This document shows, piece after piece, positions 1 to 10,887 of a DNA stretch of 64,000 nucleotides. Source of the DNA: Biomphalaria glabrata. Lineage: Eukaryota; Mollusca; Gastropoda; Planorbidae. How positions within the stretch are numbered: position 1 is the first letter of the stretch; each line of letters opens with the position of its first letter. A program made the translations under genes and the position numbers. The stretch lies in contig NC_074723.1 in assembly GCF_947242115.1 (NCBI RefSeq), positions 27,482,043 to 27,546,042 on the forward strand, given 5' to 3'. Under the pieces are notes generated by a model. The model was not told where the DNA came from. It ran no database searches and saw only the letters and a program-made list of their open reading frames with translations.

Positions 1-1640
1 GAACACGATTAATGTACACATCTTTTCTCCCCCCAGATATAGCTTATTTAAAAAAGAAAACCTACTAGATCTAGATTTCTAGATCTTAATTTAGACTGTT
101 AAAAATGACTTATGTTGTTGTATCCCTTGATCTGTGCAATGTTTGATTACAGCCACGTCACCAAGAATGTGAGAGCACACTCAAATCATTTTGTTGTAAG
201 ATTTCGATCTAGATTGAACTCTTGGAAGCGATATTGAGACATTGACTATATTTGCGAATATTTCCTGGGAAATCCTAAACAAATATAATTGTCAAGGCTA
301 CCACAGAGTAGAATAAACAGGAAGTTGATTCACACTTTGCTTTCAACCATCTAAACAGAAGAGCGGAGACCGAAAGGGAGATAAAAAAATGAAAAGTTGT
401 TATATTTTTTCCGCTTCGACAAATTCTTATATTTAGAGACAAGTTTTTTACAGGGTTTATAGATCAGTCTGATTGGTCAATAAGTGTCAAGCTTTATGTC
501 AAGTTTATTTTTGTGACTTTATTATTGAATTAGTATTATAATATGTATAGTATTTTATATATATATAGTGTGTGTCGATCTTTCCATGAAATGTACTTGA
601 TGATTAAAAGTATTTTAATCCGTGCAGAGGGATTCTGTTATTTATTTGATCTCAACAAGTTTCTTCCTCATACATCGGACATTGTGACATTAGATCTAAT
701 CAAAGGCAAACTCACATAGAGACATAAGATTGCTTCTTTTTCTGCTATGAAAATAATAGGAACTATTCTCTATTGCAATGTCAACATTGATTGATGAGAA
801 TATCTTTATTTGAATGGATATAGACTATAGACTGGATGGTCAATTGGTTGACCTCCTACCGGCAGATATGAATTCTGATTAAGATATTGGGGTATTTCCT
901 CGGGATTAAAAAAAAAGGTTTTAGTAAAGTGAGGGCGGGGGTGAGATGGGCGCAAAGTTTTTTTTCACACACACACACACACACACAAAGAAATTTAAAA
1001 TGGTCGTTCCCAAAAGTTTGGATTGGACTCTTGCATACATAAGTCTAATAAGTGATTGGACATTTTGTTCACGTACTGTGTTGACTCTTTATTGATTTGA
1101 TAGAGTCTGTAAGACTAAATAATGTTCAGATTAATTATGAACTTTAATGATCATTTAACGAAAAACGTCAATTATTGCGTCATCGCTTTGTGACCTCACA
1201 GATCTTGACGTATTCCATTGTTCAATCGTTTCATTGACAATGTCACCAGCCAAACAATCAACCTTTACCCCCCCCCCCTTCCTCCTTGGACCGGTCTATG
1301 GATCATTCAATATTTAAACACGACTTAACAAATGTAATGCGATAAAAATCTCTGGTTGAAGTTTATTTTAAGTATCTCATTCTCTTAATGTTAGAAGATG
1401 TTTAGGAAATATATGTATACAGTTGTGTATGTGAGACAGGGTGTGTGGCTGGATTGGTTTGCTTCATTCGTTTTCACAGCTCCTATTTTTGTGTTTTCTG
1501 TCTGTTTTTATCGTTTCTGTTTTGCTATTTGTCCATTGTTATCTCTACATGCAAAAACAAAATCCTGCAATGCGGACATGTTCAGTAGGGACATTGTAGG
1601 CAGTCATTGTAAATGTATATTTTGTATGAAGTAAGATAGG
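1..1640. other. AT-rich non-coding stretch
   Basis: I see no gene here. The only clear structure is a short (CA)n tract near 967-988 beside poly-T and G-rich runs. The 78-codon open frame at 1398-1634 has no recognisable domain and no supporting splice or polyadenylation context. Confidence 0.5.
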
Positions 1641-1651
1641 TGTGTGTTTAT

Positions 1652-3852
1652 CATGGGCGTAGCCAGGGGGGGGGGGGGTTGGGGTTCAACCCCCCCCCCC
1701 CGAAATGAATTTAGTGAATGATTTTTTGCTTTGATTTTGTTTATTTTAGGTGATATTTTAATACTAAACCATCAATTGCCCCAGCACAACCAATGGGGTT
1801 TTGAGTTTAAAACCCCTTACCAGGGGGTTTTGAGTTTAAAACTCTCTACCAGGGGGGTTCGAGTTTAAAAACCCCTACCAGGGATATTGAGTTTAAAACC
1901 CCCTACTAGGGGTTTTGAGTTTTAACCCCCCTACTTGGGTTTTTTGCAGTTAACCCCCCCCCCTCTTCTATAAAACAAAACAAAACAAAAATGCAAACAA
2001 AAATCCCCTAATTCCAAGAGCACAGTTAAGGCAGATTTTGATTTTAAAACCCCCTCCAAAATTTACGATAAACCCCCTCTTCAATATAAAAAAAAAGTTA
2101 ATTACGCACTCAAAATGTTATGAGCGTAGCTAAATGGGTTTTGACTTAGTTTTTAGTTTAAACTCCACTTCAGCGGGGTTTGAAGGTAAAAAATACCTCT
2201 TTAATAATAAAAACAAAGCAAATTATACACTCAAAATGTTTTGAGTGTAGTCAAAGGGGTTTTGAGTTTAAACTCCCCTCCAGTGGAGTTTGAAGCTAAA
2301 AAGTACCTCTTCAATATAAATAAAAGCAAATTACTCACACTAAAATCTATGAACGCAGCCAAAGGGGTTTTGAGTTTAAACCCCAGCCAGGGGGTTTGAG
2401 GCTAAAAAATACATCTTCAGTGTAAGAAAAAAAGCAAATTACGCACTCAAAATGCTATGAGCGTTGCCAAAAGGGGTTTTGAGTTTAAACCCCCATTAAG
2501 AGGGGTTTTATGCTAAAAATACCTCTTCAATATAAAAAAAAAAGCAAACTACACACTAAAATTATTTGAGCGTAGCCAATCCAATCGGGAGTTTTGAGTT
2601 TAAACCCCTCTTCTACAGATGGCGTTTGTTTAAAGTTTAAAACCCCTCCAGATGGTTTTGAGGTTAAGATCCCCCTACAGAGCATTTTGAGGTGGAAAAC
2701 CCCCAACAGATGATTTTGACGATAAAACTTTTCGTTTCGATATAAAATCTAAAGCAAACTACAGTCACTTAATTTCAAGAGCGTATTCAAGAGTGGTTAC
2801 ATATTTTTACCAGTGGCAGGGCTCCCTTAATAAACTGCAGTGAATAGTCATCTGCCGAAATTGAAAAACACTAAATGTGGCTCAACAAAGATGGTTAAGA
2901 CAGATTTTAGGAGTCAGTTATAGAGATCGGGTTTAAATCAAGGAAATCCTATGCCGAACTGGGAGTCGACCCTTTAGTAAGATTGTGACAGAGCGACGCA
3001 TGAGGTTTGCGGGACATGTTCTCCGACAAAATGAATTACGCATAAGAAGAGTTGCAATGATATCCTAGTACAACTTGACGCCACTCATTCATTGAGGCCC
3101 TCATGTGGCAGGTGGGAAGAGGCTTCAGATATTACCAGTGACAGATTTTTATGGAAACAGCTTGATGTCAAATGCTCCGAACGGCGAGGTAGGGTCTTAG
3201 TCAGTAAGAATAGCACATTAGGTTTTTGAAATAAAACTTTTTAATAGCATGAAAATACACTGTAGATACCTCAGAATATGCATTTTGTTGGCTTTCAATA
3301 CCAGAAATAGTTCTTGGCGGCGGGGCTTCGCCCCGCGCTAGCGCTCCCCAGACCCCATTGCTAGTAATGGCAGGGAATCTACAATTTTATGGAAACAGCT
3401 TGACGGCAAATGCGCCAAACGGCGCGGAAGGGTCTAAGTCAGTAAGAAAAGCACATTAGGTTTTTGAAATAAAACTTTTTAATAGCAGGAAAATGCACTG
3501 TATATACCTAAGAATATGCATTTTGTTGGCTTTCAATATCAGAAATAGTGCTTGTCGGCGGGGCTTCGCCCCGCACTGGGGGAGCTCCTTGCGCCCCCCC
3601 AGACCCCCTTGCTAGTATTGGCGGGGAATCTACAATTGTTCCACTAACTCATGGGAGAACCTATTCTAGGGCACAATAAACGTCTTCCGAAAGAATGAAG
3701 GGTCAGAATGCAATAAAGATTATGTACACAAACACACACATAAATACATATAAAAAAAAATTTCGCGGGGGGGTGGGGGTGGGGGAGGGAGAAATAATTC
3801 CCCCCCCCCAAACCCCCCCCCTCGAAAAAAAATCCTGGCTACGCCCATGGTG
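1652..3852 (+). mobile_element. Composite repeat element with inverted GGGCGTAGCCA ends, copy 1
   Basis: The element starts with ATGGGCGTAGCCAGG and ends with the reverse complement CCTGGCTACGCCCATGG, so it has terminal inverted repeats of about 15 bp, with G- and C-runs just inside them. From about 1790 to 2760 it holds roughly eight degenerate units of about 110-120 bp, many carrying a GAGCGTAGCCA motif that resembles the termini, followed by GGGGTTTTGAGTTTAAA. About 2880-3180 encodes a decayed LINE reverse-transcriptase C-terminus (RMRFAGHVLRQNE). A block of about 240 bp is tandemly doubled at about 3145-3630. Two further copies lie on the minus strand. I cannot name the superfamily; it may be a non-autonomous DNA element that captured a LINE end. 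Confidence 0.6.
2880..3180 (+). pseudogene. LINE reverse-transcriptase C-terminal fragment
   Basis: Translation reads LGVSYRDRV, then CRTGSRPLSKIVTERRMRF and AGHVLRQNE. This matches the conserved C-terminal region of many mollusc non-LTR retrotransposons (the R-RLR-AGHVLR region followed by TWR). It is internally broken and sits inside the composite element, so it is passenger sequence. Confidence 0.55.
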
Positions 3853-4039
3853 GTTATAGTTTTCAGTTTTCATTTCTGTTTTTCAAATTACCATACATAA
3901 ACATTCCCTGTGATTTTTTTCTTAAACCAAAGGTAAACTGGTAACAAATACTTCGTTAATAAGTCTCTAGTGATAGGATCAAAAACGAAAAGCAATGCTG
4001 TTTAAATATACCTTATATCCGTTGTTTAACAAATTATCT

Positions 4040-4580
4040 GCCCCTTGAGCTACATTGTTTACGAAACAAATAAATAAAAAAAAATCCACTTTTTAAAAAA
4101 ATCCTTAAAAAAAAACAAATTTAAAGTGGAAGAGCTCCTTCCTATATCTACCAATAATGTACAAGTTATTTCCCTTATTCGATATCAAACAAGATAATTA
4201 ATTACAAATATTTAATTGACTAATAGTTTTTTTGTTTATTGACTTATGTTTTTTTAGGTACAATAAATAATTGTTAAAAGTATCAACTTGATATGCGTAA
4301 CGGAGAAATAGCGTTAACAATTATTTAAGGGGACTAAACCCAACAATTTTAGCCATATATGTAAATACTGAAATATTAATGTCCTTTGTTGCTATTAAGT
4401 AAAATAATGAATTACTAGTAAGTCATTGTCTAATTGGTTTCTTTTTTATTGATTCGTGTCTTGTCTATGTCAATGAATAATTGGTGGACGTTTCAACTTG
4501 ATCCGAGAATGGGTATGCAAGAAATAAAGTGTACACACATTTTACCAAACAGACAGAGTGAGTTGATAGAAGCTTTGAAA
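4040..4580 (+). repeat. Dispersed repeat family R, copy 1
   Basis: This block ends with CAACTTGATCCGAGAATGGG, then AGAAATAAAGTGTACAC and CAGACAGAGTGAGTTGATA. The same ordered motifs recur at 32310-33270, 46380-46600 and 52830-53050, and inverted at about 18250-18385 and 38980-39180. It has no coding capacity that I can see, so it is best described as a non-autonomous interspersed repeat of unknown class. Confidence 0.55.
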
Positions 4581-4734
4581 TAAACATTTATCCTCTTTCA
4601 GTGCGAATTATTTTGATCGAAAAAATGGAGTAGAGTTATAAAACTAACATACCTTTTTTATTTGATTAAATAATCTAACATATTTAATCTTATTTTAAAG
4701 GAAAATGAATGGGCTACAAAAGTATATTAAATAA

Positions 4735-4814
4735 AATTAATTATTCAAGAAAATATTCTTTTTTCCGTGCTCAGTTTAAAATTAATAAAAACTAATTTTC
4801 TTGAATAATTAATT
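4735..4814. repeat. Perfect 20-bp inverted repeat
   Basis: The arm 4735-4754 (AATTAATTATTCAAGAAAAT) is exactly reverse-complemented at 4795-4814, with a 40-bp loop. It could form a stable cruciform or hairpin, or be the core of a tiny MITE. No function is implied. Confidence 0.7.
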
Positions 4815-6196
4815 CGTTTAAAATCGATATACAGAAAGATTAAACCTTTTAATTAAACATTTTTCCATAAATATTGAAAAATCATAATACTAAACAAATT
4901 TAATCACTTCAAATTTCATAAAAGATGAACAAATACACTAAAAAATTGTATAATTTATATTTTTTGGGGTAGTAAGAAGACCATCAATTTCAATACATTC
5001 GAGTTTGTACACATGTTTAGTATTTTCTTTTTCATTTACATGTATGTCTATGTTTCTTTAGATCTAATTCATATCTATACTACTTTAGGCCCGACCCAAT
5101 AGATAATCATTTTCCTGCGATTCTAAGGTTTTAATGTCCGAGCTATATTTAGAAACACATGCTTTCGTGCATTTTTATCCCGGGGAAATCTTCAAGTTCC
5201 ATAACTCGTACAATGAGCAAACGATATGCTGGTATCGAGGCCACCCACGTTCCAATCATTTCCCAGCCCTCCATTCAAAGATTCTATTAAAACCAACAGC
5301 GATCCATATATAATTAGATGAAAACATCATTGCAAACACTGCACTGCCGCCTTCGACCACCTCTCGACCACCTCCCGGCTTATGGAGCGAGCGTCATCTT
5401 CTATTTCTGGGGCGGATCTACGGGGAGTCACTTTCAATTCTGTGCTATCAGCATCGACACGGCAATCAGACAGGGCGAACCAAAAAAAATAAAAGACAAC
5501 CCTGGAGCAGTATTCCAATGAAAGAAACAATTTCCTTTAGAAATATTTCCATTTATTTGTCTGCCCTCATTTTTTTATGTATTCCTTTTTCTTGCATAGA
5601 TATTACAACTAACGCTTGGCTTTGATTGTCGTCTGCTAAATTGTACGTGATTTCATCTGACGCGGTTTTGAAGACCCAGTCATTTTGTTGACATCTTCAT
5701 GGGATTGGGTCTTGAATTAAGACAATATCCTGAAATTAGTGTTACTATTACTTGAGTTCTAGTCAAATATTTTTCCCTATGAACTAATGTGTTTGTTTAC
5801 CCCAATGAACTAAAGTATTTGTTTACCCCAACGAACTAATGTACATGTTTACCCAATGAATTAATGCCTTTCTTTCTCCAATGAACTAATGTATTTCTTT
5901 CCCCAATACTTTGTTGAAAGAATGTCTGCAGCTCTACTGACACGTATAAACCAAACATCAACAAGGATAACTTATTGTTCATTGACACCATTCACTCGAA
6001 TCATTCCCCGAGATCAACTCTCAATTAAAACAATCACAGTGTCACGTGGACATCCAATCAAATAAACATAGCCCAAGAGACCACGTGATAGGGATCCTCC
6101 AGTCAGAGACTAGTTACTTTGTAAATGCTCGGACTACTACTCGATGGTAGACTGTCTCTAGTTTTGTTTTATTAACTACATTAACAGACGAGCAAG
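4815..6196. other. Non-coding stretch with a short 26-bp tandem repeat
   Basis: Mostly AT-rich and featureless. A tandem run of about five units containing GAACTAATGT...TTTACCCCAA occupies about 5775-5910. A GC-richer island at 5318-5530 is open on both strands, but neither frame shows a recognisable domain. Confidence 0.4.
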
Positions 6197-6204
6197 GATT
6201 AGAC

Positions 6205-6464
6205 CAGTGGTTCCCAAACTTCTTCCTTAGCGGAACACTTCGCACATTCCGACTATTTAGCGGAACACTTCGTACATTCCGAGTATTTAGCGGAACACTT
6301 CGTACATTCCGAGTATTTAGCGGAACACTTTGCTTATTTTTTAGAGAGATTTATTCACGTGGTGACCTACTAGTTCGTGGACACACCTATTCAGACTATG
6401 AGGAACACTTAGTCAGACTATGTGGAACACTAGGGTTCTGCTGAGCACAGTTTGGGAAACACTG
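6205..6464. mobile_element. hAT-type MITE with internal tandem repeat
   Basis: The ends CAGTGGTTCCCAAACT and AGTTTGGGAAACACTG form near-perfect terminal inverted repeats of the kind seen in hAT elements. They are flanked by 8-bp target duplications with one mismatch, GATTAGAC (6197-6204) and GCTTAGAC (6465-6472). Inside, a 29-bp unit beginning TAGCGGAACACTTCGTACAT is repeated about four times (6229-6340). There is no transposase, so it is non-autonomous. Confidence 0.8.
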
Positions 6465-6472
6465 GCTTAGAC

Positions 6473-8880
6473 AAAACTAACAATGATGTCAGCGAGAAAC
6501 AAGATGGCTACCCTCTCTACATTAATACTTCATCTAACAGAACATCGCAATGTTTACTTCTGCGCTTGTTTGTTTAGCAAAATTAATTTCTGATTCGCTA
6601 ACAAACATTTATTTTAAAAATAATTCAAATTCAGAAAGTTATAACAAATAAAGTTATAAAGAAAAATATTCAACCAAAAAAAAAACGTGCAAACTAAAAC
6701 TTTGACTATTTCTTTGACAAAGGTTTATGTGTATGTGTGTTTAAAGCTTTCGTCTACGTGTGTGTATTTGTGTACAGTAAAACACTAGGGATGTATCCAA
6801 ATAAAAAGTAAGAAATGTTTTGTTTTTTTTTTTTCTAATTTTTAAAAATGTTTTTGTGTTTTAAAATAGAATGAATGGAGACGTCCCACCAATGCACAGC
6901 ACTACATAACAACAACACATCAAACATTTGATATTGCACTTTTATATAAAAAACAATATTTACGCTTTTACTTTTGAATAGAATAGAAATGTTTTGTTTT
7001 ACCTTAAAGTTGCCTGTTGGTGTAGTTCAAACTGTTGCCCTGTTGTCTATCCTAGTTGAGTTCTGTTCTCTGTCACACCTCTGCTGTTGATGCTCTAGGT
7101 ACACTGCAACTCTTGGGGGATGCTACTGAAGACCTGGACCTCATATACTAACTCGGCCTCCCACGGAAAGCTCTCGGTTCGGCCAAAATAGCCCTCACTT
7201 CGCCACACCCCCTTAATCACGTGATGGTGTGGTGGCTCCCAGCCCATTTGCCCCTTCCTTGCCCCTCCCTCCTACACTCACCACATTAAACCTCTTTGGT
7301 CGGAAAAAAAAAACACAACAAACTATTGTTCCTTGTTTCTTGTGAAGTCTCCCCCCCCCTCCCCAAACCGAATTTTTCCCCCCACCCCTCATTTCCCTAC
7401 CCTAGTAGTTATTTTTTTCCCATTGGTCTCTAGTGGTTTTAAGAAATAAGTGTGTGTCATACACAACCAAAGTTAATTCTCTTTCATCCCCCCTCTCTTT
7501 CCTCCACCCCCCCCCTTTTTTTTGTAACATCTCTCTAGGTCCCCCGTACTCACTTCCCTCCACCCCCACCCCAAGCAATATTCTTTGAAATATTTATCCC
7601 CTGGTGGTAACAGCTCGGCGTCTAAGCATCTCCATGGAGACGAGGCGTGCGCCGTGCGACCAATGAAAAGCGGCGTTGTGACGTAGAGCAGAGCTGATTT
7701 CTGAGCCACGGTCCATGACTCTTCCATTTGGCCAATGTGATTCCATTAATGGATGCTTCTAACAATCCCTGCTTGCCCCGGCTAGCTTTGTCCAGTCGCC
7801 ACTAGACAGTCGTGCGTGGTTCAACTAGACTGTTATACTCTGGATAGTTGGCCTCATGCTTTCAAAAATACGCATTCAAAAGATTAAGAGTCTGGTCTTT
7901 AAATTGTGTATATATTTTATAGTATTAATATTGAAAGTAACATTTGCATTCAACTTAATTCAAGATTTTTTTTTTGTAATAGGCTTCAATTAGTAAAGAT
8001 AGTCGGACGTTGGACCAGGGCACCACACAAGAATGTAATCTTTCTTTTCTTTACTTCTTCCTTTTTTTTTAAGACAGAAAGTAACGACAAATGGCTCAAT
8101 GAACGGGTCCCTGCAGGCTAGTATTAGTTAGTGAAAAGTAATAATGAACAAGATGGTGGGGAGTCTGATACTGTACGTTGCTTGCATTAAGGTTAAAGGT
8201 TGCAAAAAAAAAATAATAAAAAATTAAACTAACCAAAAAGAGGGGGGCGGGAGTAGGAGGTCATGGTCAAAATATAATATAGATTGAATTGAGATGCCGA
8301 AGAAAAGTCATATGAGTGCGTGTATGTGTCTGGGGCCTGTAACTGAGCAGGTGTTTCCAAATCAAGTCAAAAGTCTATGTAGGAGAATTTACGATGTGCA
8401 GGTTAAAAGAAATTAAATGGGTGTTCCAGAGAGCGAAAAGAGAGAGAGAGAGAGACAGACAGACAGAAAAGGAAATAGAGAGCGGGCCGTAAAATTTTAT
8501 TGCTACATATACACTTATTCACAGGCTAAAAAAGTATGTTGGTTTAATCGTTTATTACGATTCAAAAAAAAAAAAAAGGCATGAGTCGGCCGTAATTATC
8601 AATAGAAAGCATGGGAACAAATCAACAGGCTTAGCCGGCGTGTACTGCTAGTTTCAATATAAAATTTAATTTGATGATTTCTAGACAATGTCACAGAAAT
8701 ACAGGAAACGAACGTATACCGAAGGTCATCCCTTTTGGACAACAGGCATTGGGCCCAAGAAAACCTGGTCATCCCCCAACTCCAATGTGTGGATGTAGGC
8801 TACTGTGAGGTCAGAGACGGTGATACAAATCTATCGACAGTAAAAACATTGAAGCTAAGGTCTGGAAGAATAGCTAAACG
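6473..8880. other. Non-coding stretch with a GC-rich, pyrimidine-biased island
   Basis: No gene is supported. From about 7090 to 7830 the DNA is GC-richer, strongly pyrimidine-biased (long C and T runs) and holds CCAAT-like (GACCAATGAAAAG) and CRE-like (TGTGACGTAGAG) words near 7660-7690. This might be a promoter of a gene that is not visible, but no exon follows. The rest is AT-rich with short simple repeats, such as (GA)n near 8435-8460. Confidence 0.3.
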
Positions 8881-8888
8881 AAACAAGG

Positions 8889-9330
8889 TTACAAAGACAG
8901 TTTGTGTGAAAACACATACTCAAAATCGGCCCCCGAAGTGGTCCACCTAGAGTCTTCACCAGGATTCGAACACGGGACTTCCGGTTCCAAGTGCGTACAC
9001 TTATATTTTTAAAATAATTATTAACCTTATCCATACATTCAAAATTAATAGCATGTTACATGTAAGAAAGAGAAACTAAAAAAAGATTTATTCTTCTAAC
9101 AAAATTAAATAAATTGGCAACACGAAAAAAAAATATTCTTGACCTACTTTAGGTCGTGAGCTAGCTAGAAACGACTTGACAGACTTGGACAAGACTTCCC
9201 CCTCGCATACACAAATTTATATCTCCATTGCCATTTGTCATACAAACTAGACCTCGATCTAGCTAGATCTAGACCTATGAATCTAGATCTAATTTAGAAC
9301 TAGATCTAAGTCTTGAAGATCTAGATCTTG
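8889..9330. repeat. Left arm of a large inverted repeat
   Basis: This arm is the reverse complement of 12690-13207. Shared landmarks are GACAGTTTGTGTG, CCTTATCCATACATTCAAAA, TAGCATGTTACATGTAAGAA and an AGATCTAG-rich inner edge. The outer edge of both arms is a tRNA-derived SINE. Relative to the right arm this one lacks about 48 bp of the SINE head, between the words GTGC and GCGTACAC. Confidence 0.65.
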
Positions 9331-9410
9331 ATATAGAATCTAGATCTACACTAAAATTCGTATGACTTTACACATTAAATCTTAAAATTATTATACCTAG
9401 GCCAATGTTA

Positions 9411-9615
9411 ATCTTATCTTATCTTATATAATACAGACGTTACTTCAAAAAAGAAGATGATTACGTCCTACGCGTCATGCATTTAGTCATGCATATTAAC
9501 CAATGACTTAAATTCTACCAAGTCACTGGTTTTCCTGGCTAGCTCAGGCAACCCATTCCATGCTCTAATAGCACTAGGGAATAGTAGGCCTTTTGGTGCT
9601 AGGCAATGGTGTAGG
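9411..9615 (-). mobile_element. LINE 3' end with (ATAAG)n tail
   Basis: On the minus strand this reads through the C-terminal LINE motif SAIRAWNGLPELA and ends in AAGTAACGTCTGTAT followed by ATAAGATAAG repeats. Sister copies lie at 45281-45515 and 63706-64000. Only the 3' end is present, as is usual for 5'-truncated non-LTR insertions. Confidence 0.65.
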
Positions 9616-10149
9616 CCTACAGCATCTCCGTATATTCATTTAGCGTCCCGATTAGATCTCAGAAACTAGATGAGAAAAATTGGACAACATGATATTTTAG
9701 ATCATTCAAAGTTCTAATGCAACTTCTACTTTTTTCTTTTCCGAAAGTGAACTAGAAGTCTATCTAATTTTTAAAATTATATATGCAAGCAGAATTTTTT
9801 TTAAAAAATACACCACGTTTCAATGAAAAATTTCAGGGGAGGTAAGTTTTTTAAAAAGGTCATAGACTTCTTCATTAATAACTCAAGCTTCATTCATAGA
9901 TTCGCGCGTTGGTAAAAAAAAATTGCATCTTAGGTGACAATGGTAAAAGTTTAAATGGTTCATTATAAAATATATTTTTCATTTATTAACTAATGTTAAA
10001 AAAAAAAAGAATTTTGATATGAACTTCGTTTTAATTATTAGTTAAAAAAAAAGAACTACATTTATAGCGCGCACATTTGACATATCCCCATTATTTATAA
10101 GCTTGTAAGTGTAAATAAGACTAAATAGAGCCCATATATATATATATAT

Positions 10150-10373
10150 TGTTATGACTTTGCCATGCGCACCACCATCCAGGCTAGTGCAGAGATGCGC
10201 ACTTCTAGTAACCAAACTAGAACAGGATATTGACATGAAGAGACTAACGATTTCCGCCCAAGTAGAGAGCCAATATGGAGATGCTGTACTCAAGGTAGAT
10301 GCCCTTTGTGTTTGTCATGTCTCTTTGTAAATAAACGTCTATGTCCTCGTTGAGTTGCCTCACTTAAGTTATT

Positions 10374-10376
<3 letters not shown>
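10150..10376 (+). mobile_element. Solo LTR (fossil), short
   Basis: The segment begins TGTTATGACTTTG and ends AAGTTATTACA, with an AATAAA signal near its 3' side and no internal retroviral-type genes. Both flanks are (AT)n, so a target duplication of 4-5 bp is compatible but not informative. It is a remnant LTR, probably of a Gypsy-like family. Its start resembles that of the LTR fossil at 46001-46221. Confidence 0.5.

Positions 10377-10429
<53 letters not shown>
10377..10429. repeat. (AT)n microsatellite
   Basis: About 26 uninterrupted AT dinucleotides directly abut the solo LTR. Confidence 0.95.
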
Positions 10430-10433
<4 letters not shown>

Positions 10434-10685
10434 ATGTATAATTAATTTAAACACAATTTTAATTATTAAGGCAAAAATTTATCTACTGACAGAGTAAGGA
10501 AGCAAATTTATTTATTATTTAAACAGTAGAAATGAAATGAATCTGATACGACAGCAAAGAAGGCCTACACCATTTCCCGGTAACATAAGGCCTACATTGG
10601 CCTAGGTCTAGTAATTTTTTAAGATTAAAAGTCATACAAGTTCTAGTCTAGTATAGACTAGTAGATTCTATATCATGATTCAATG

Positions 10686-10885
10686 TCTATTTCAGATCTA
10701 GAGCTAGGCTTAGATCTAGACTTAGATCTAGACTTAGATCTAGATATAGACTTAGATCTAGATATAGACTTAGATCTAGACTTAGAGATCTAGACTTAGA
10801 TCTAGATCTAGACTTAGATTTAGACTTAGATCTACATATATACTTAAATCTAGACTTAGATCTAGATATAGACTTAGATTTAGAT
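10686..10885. repeat. AGATCTAG-based minisatellite
   Basis: Degenerate 6- and 12-bp units of the form CTTAGATCTAGA fill this block. They create spurious Ser/Lys/Arg- and Leu/Asp-rich open frames on the minus strand. Related AGATCTAG-rich DNA lies at 9240-9350 and 12680-12800. Confidence 0.85.
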
Positions 10886-10887
10886 AT

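Noticed and set aside
5318-5530. GC-richer island open on both strands, possible exon (minus: SISREVVERWSKAAVQCLQ)
   Set aside because: No domain is recognised and no convincing splice sites or neighbouring exons are seen. It is too weak to call.
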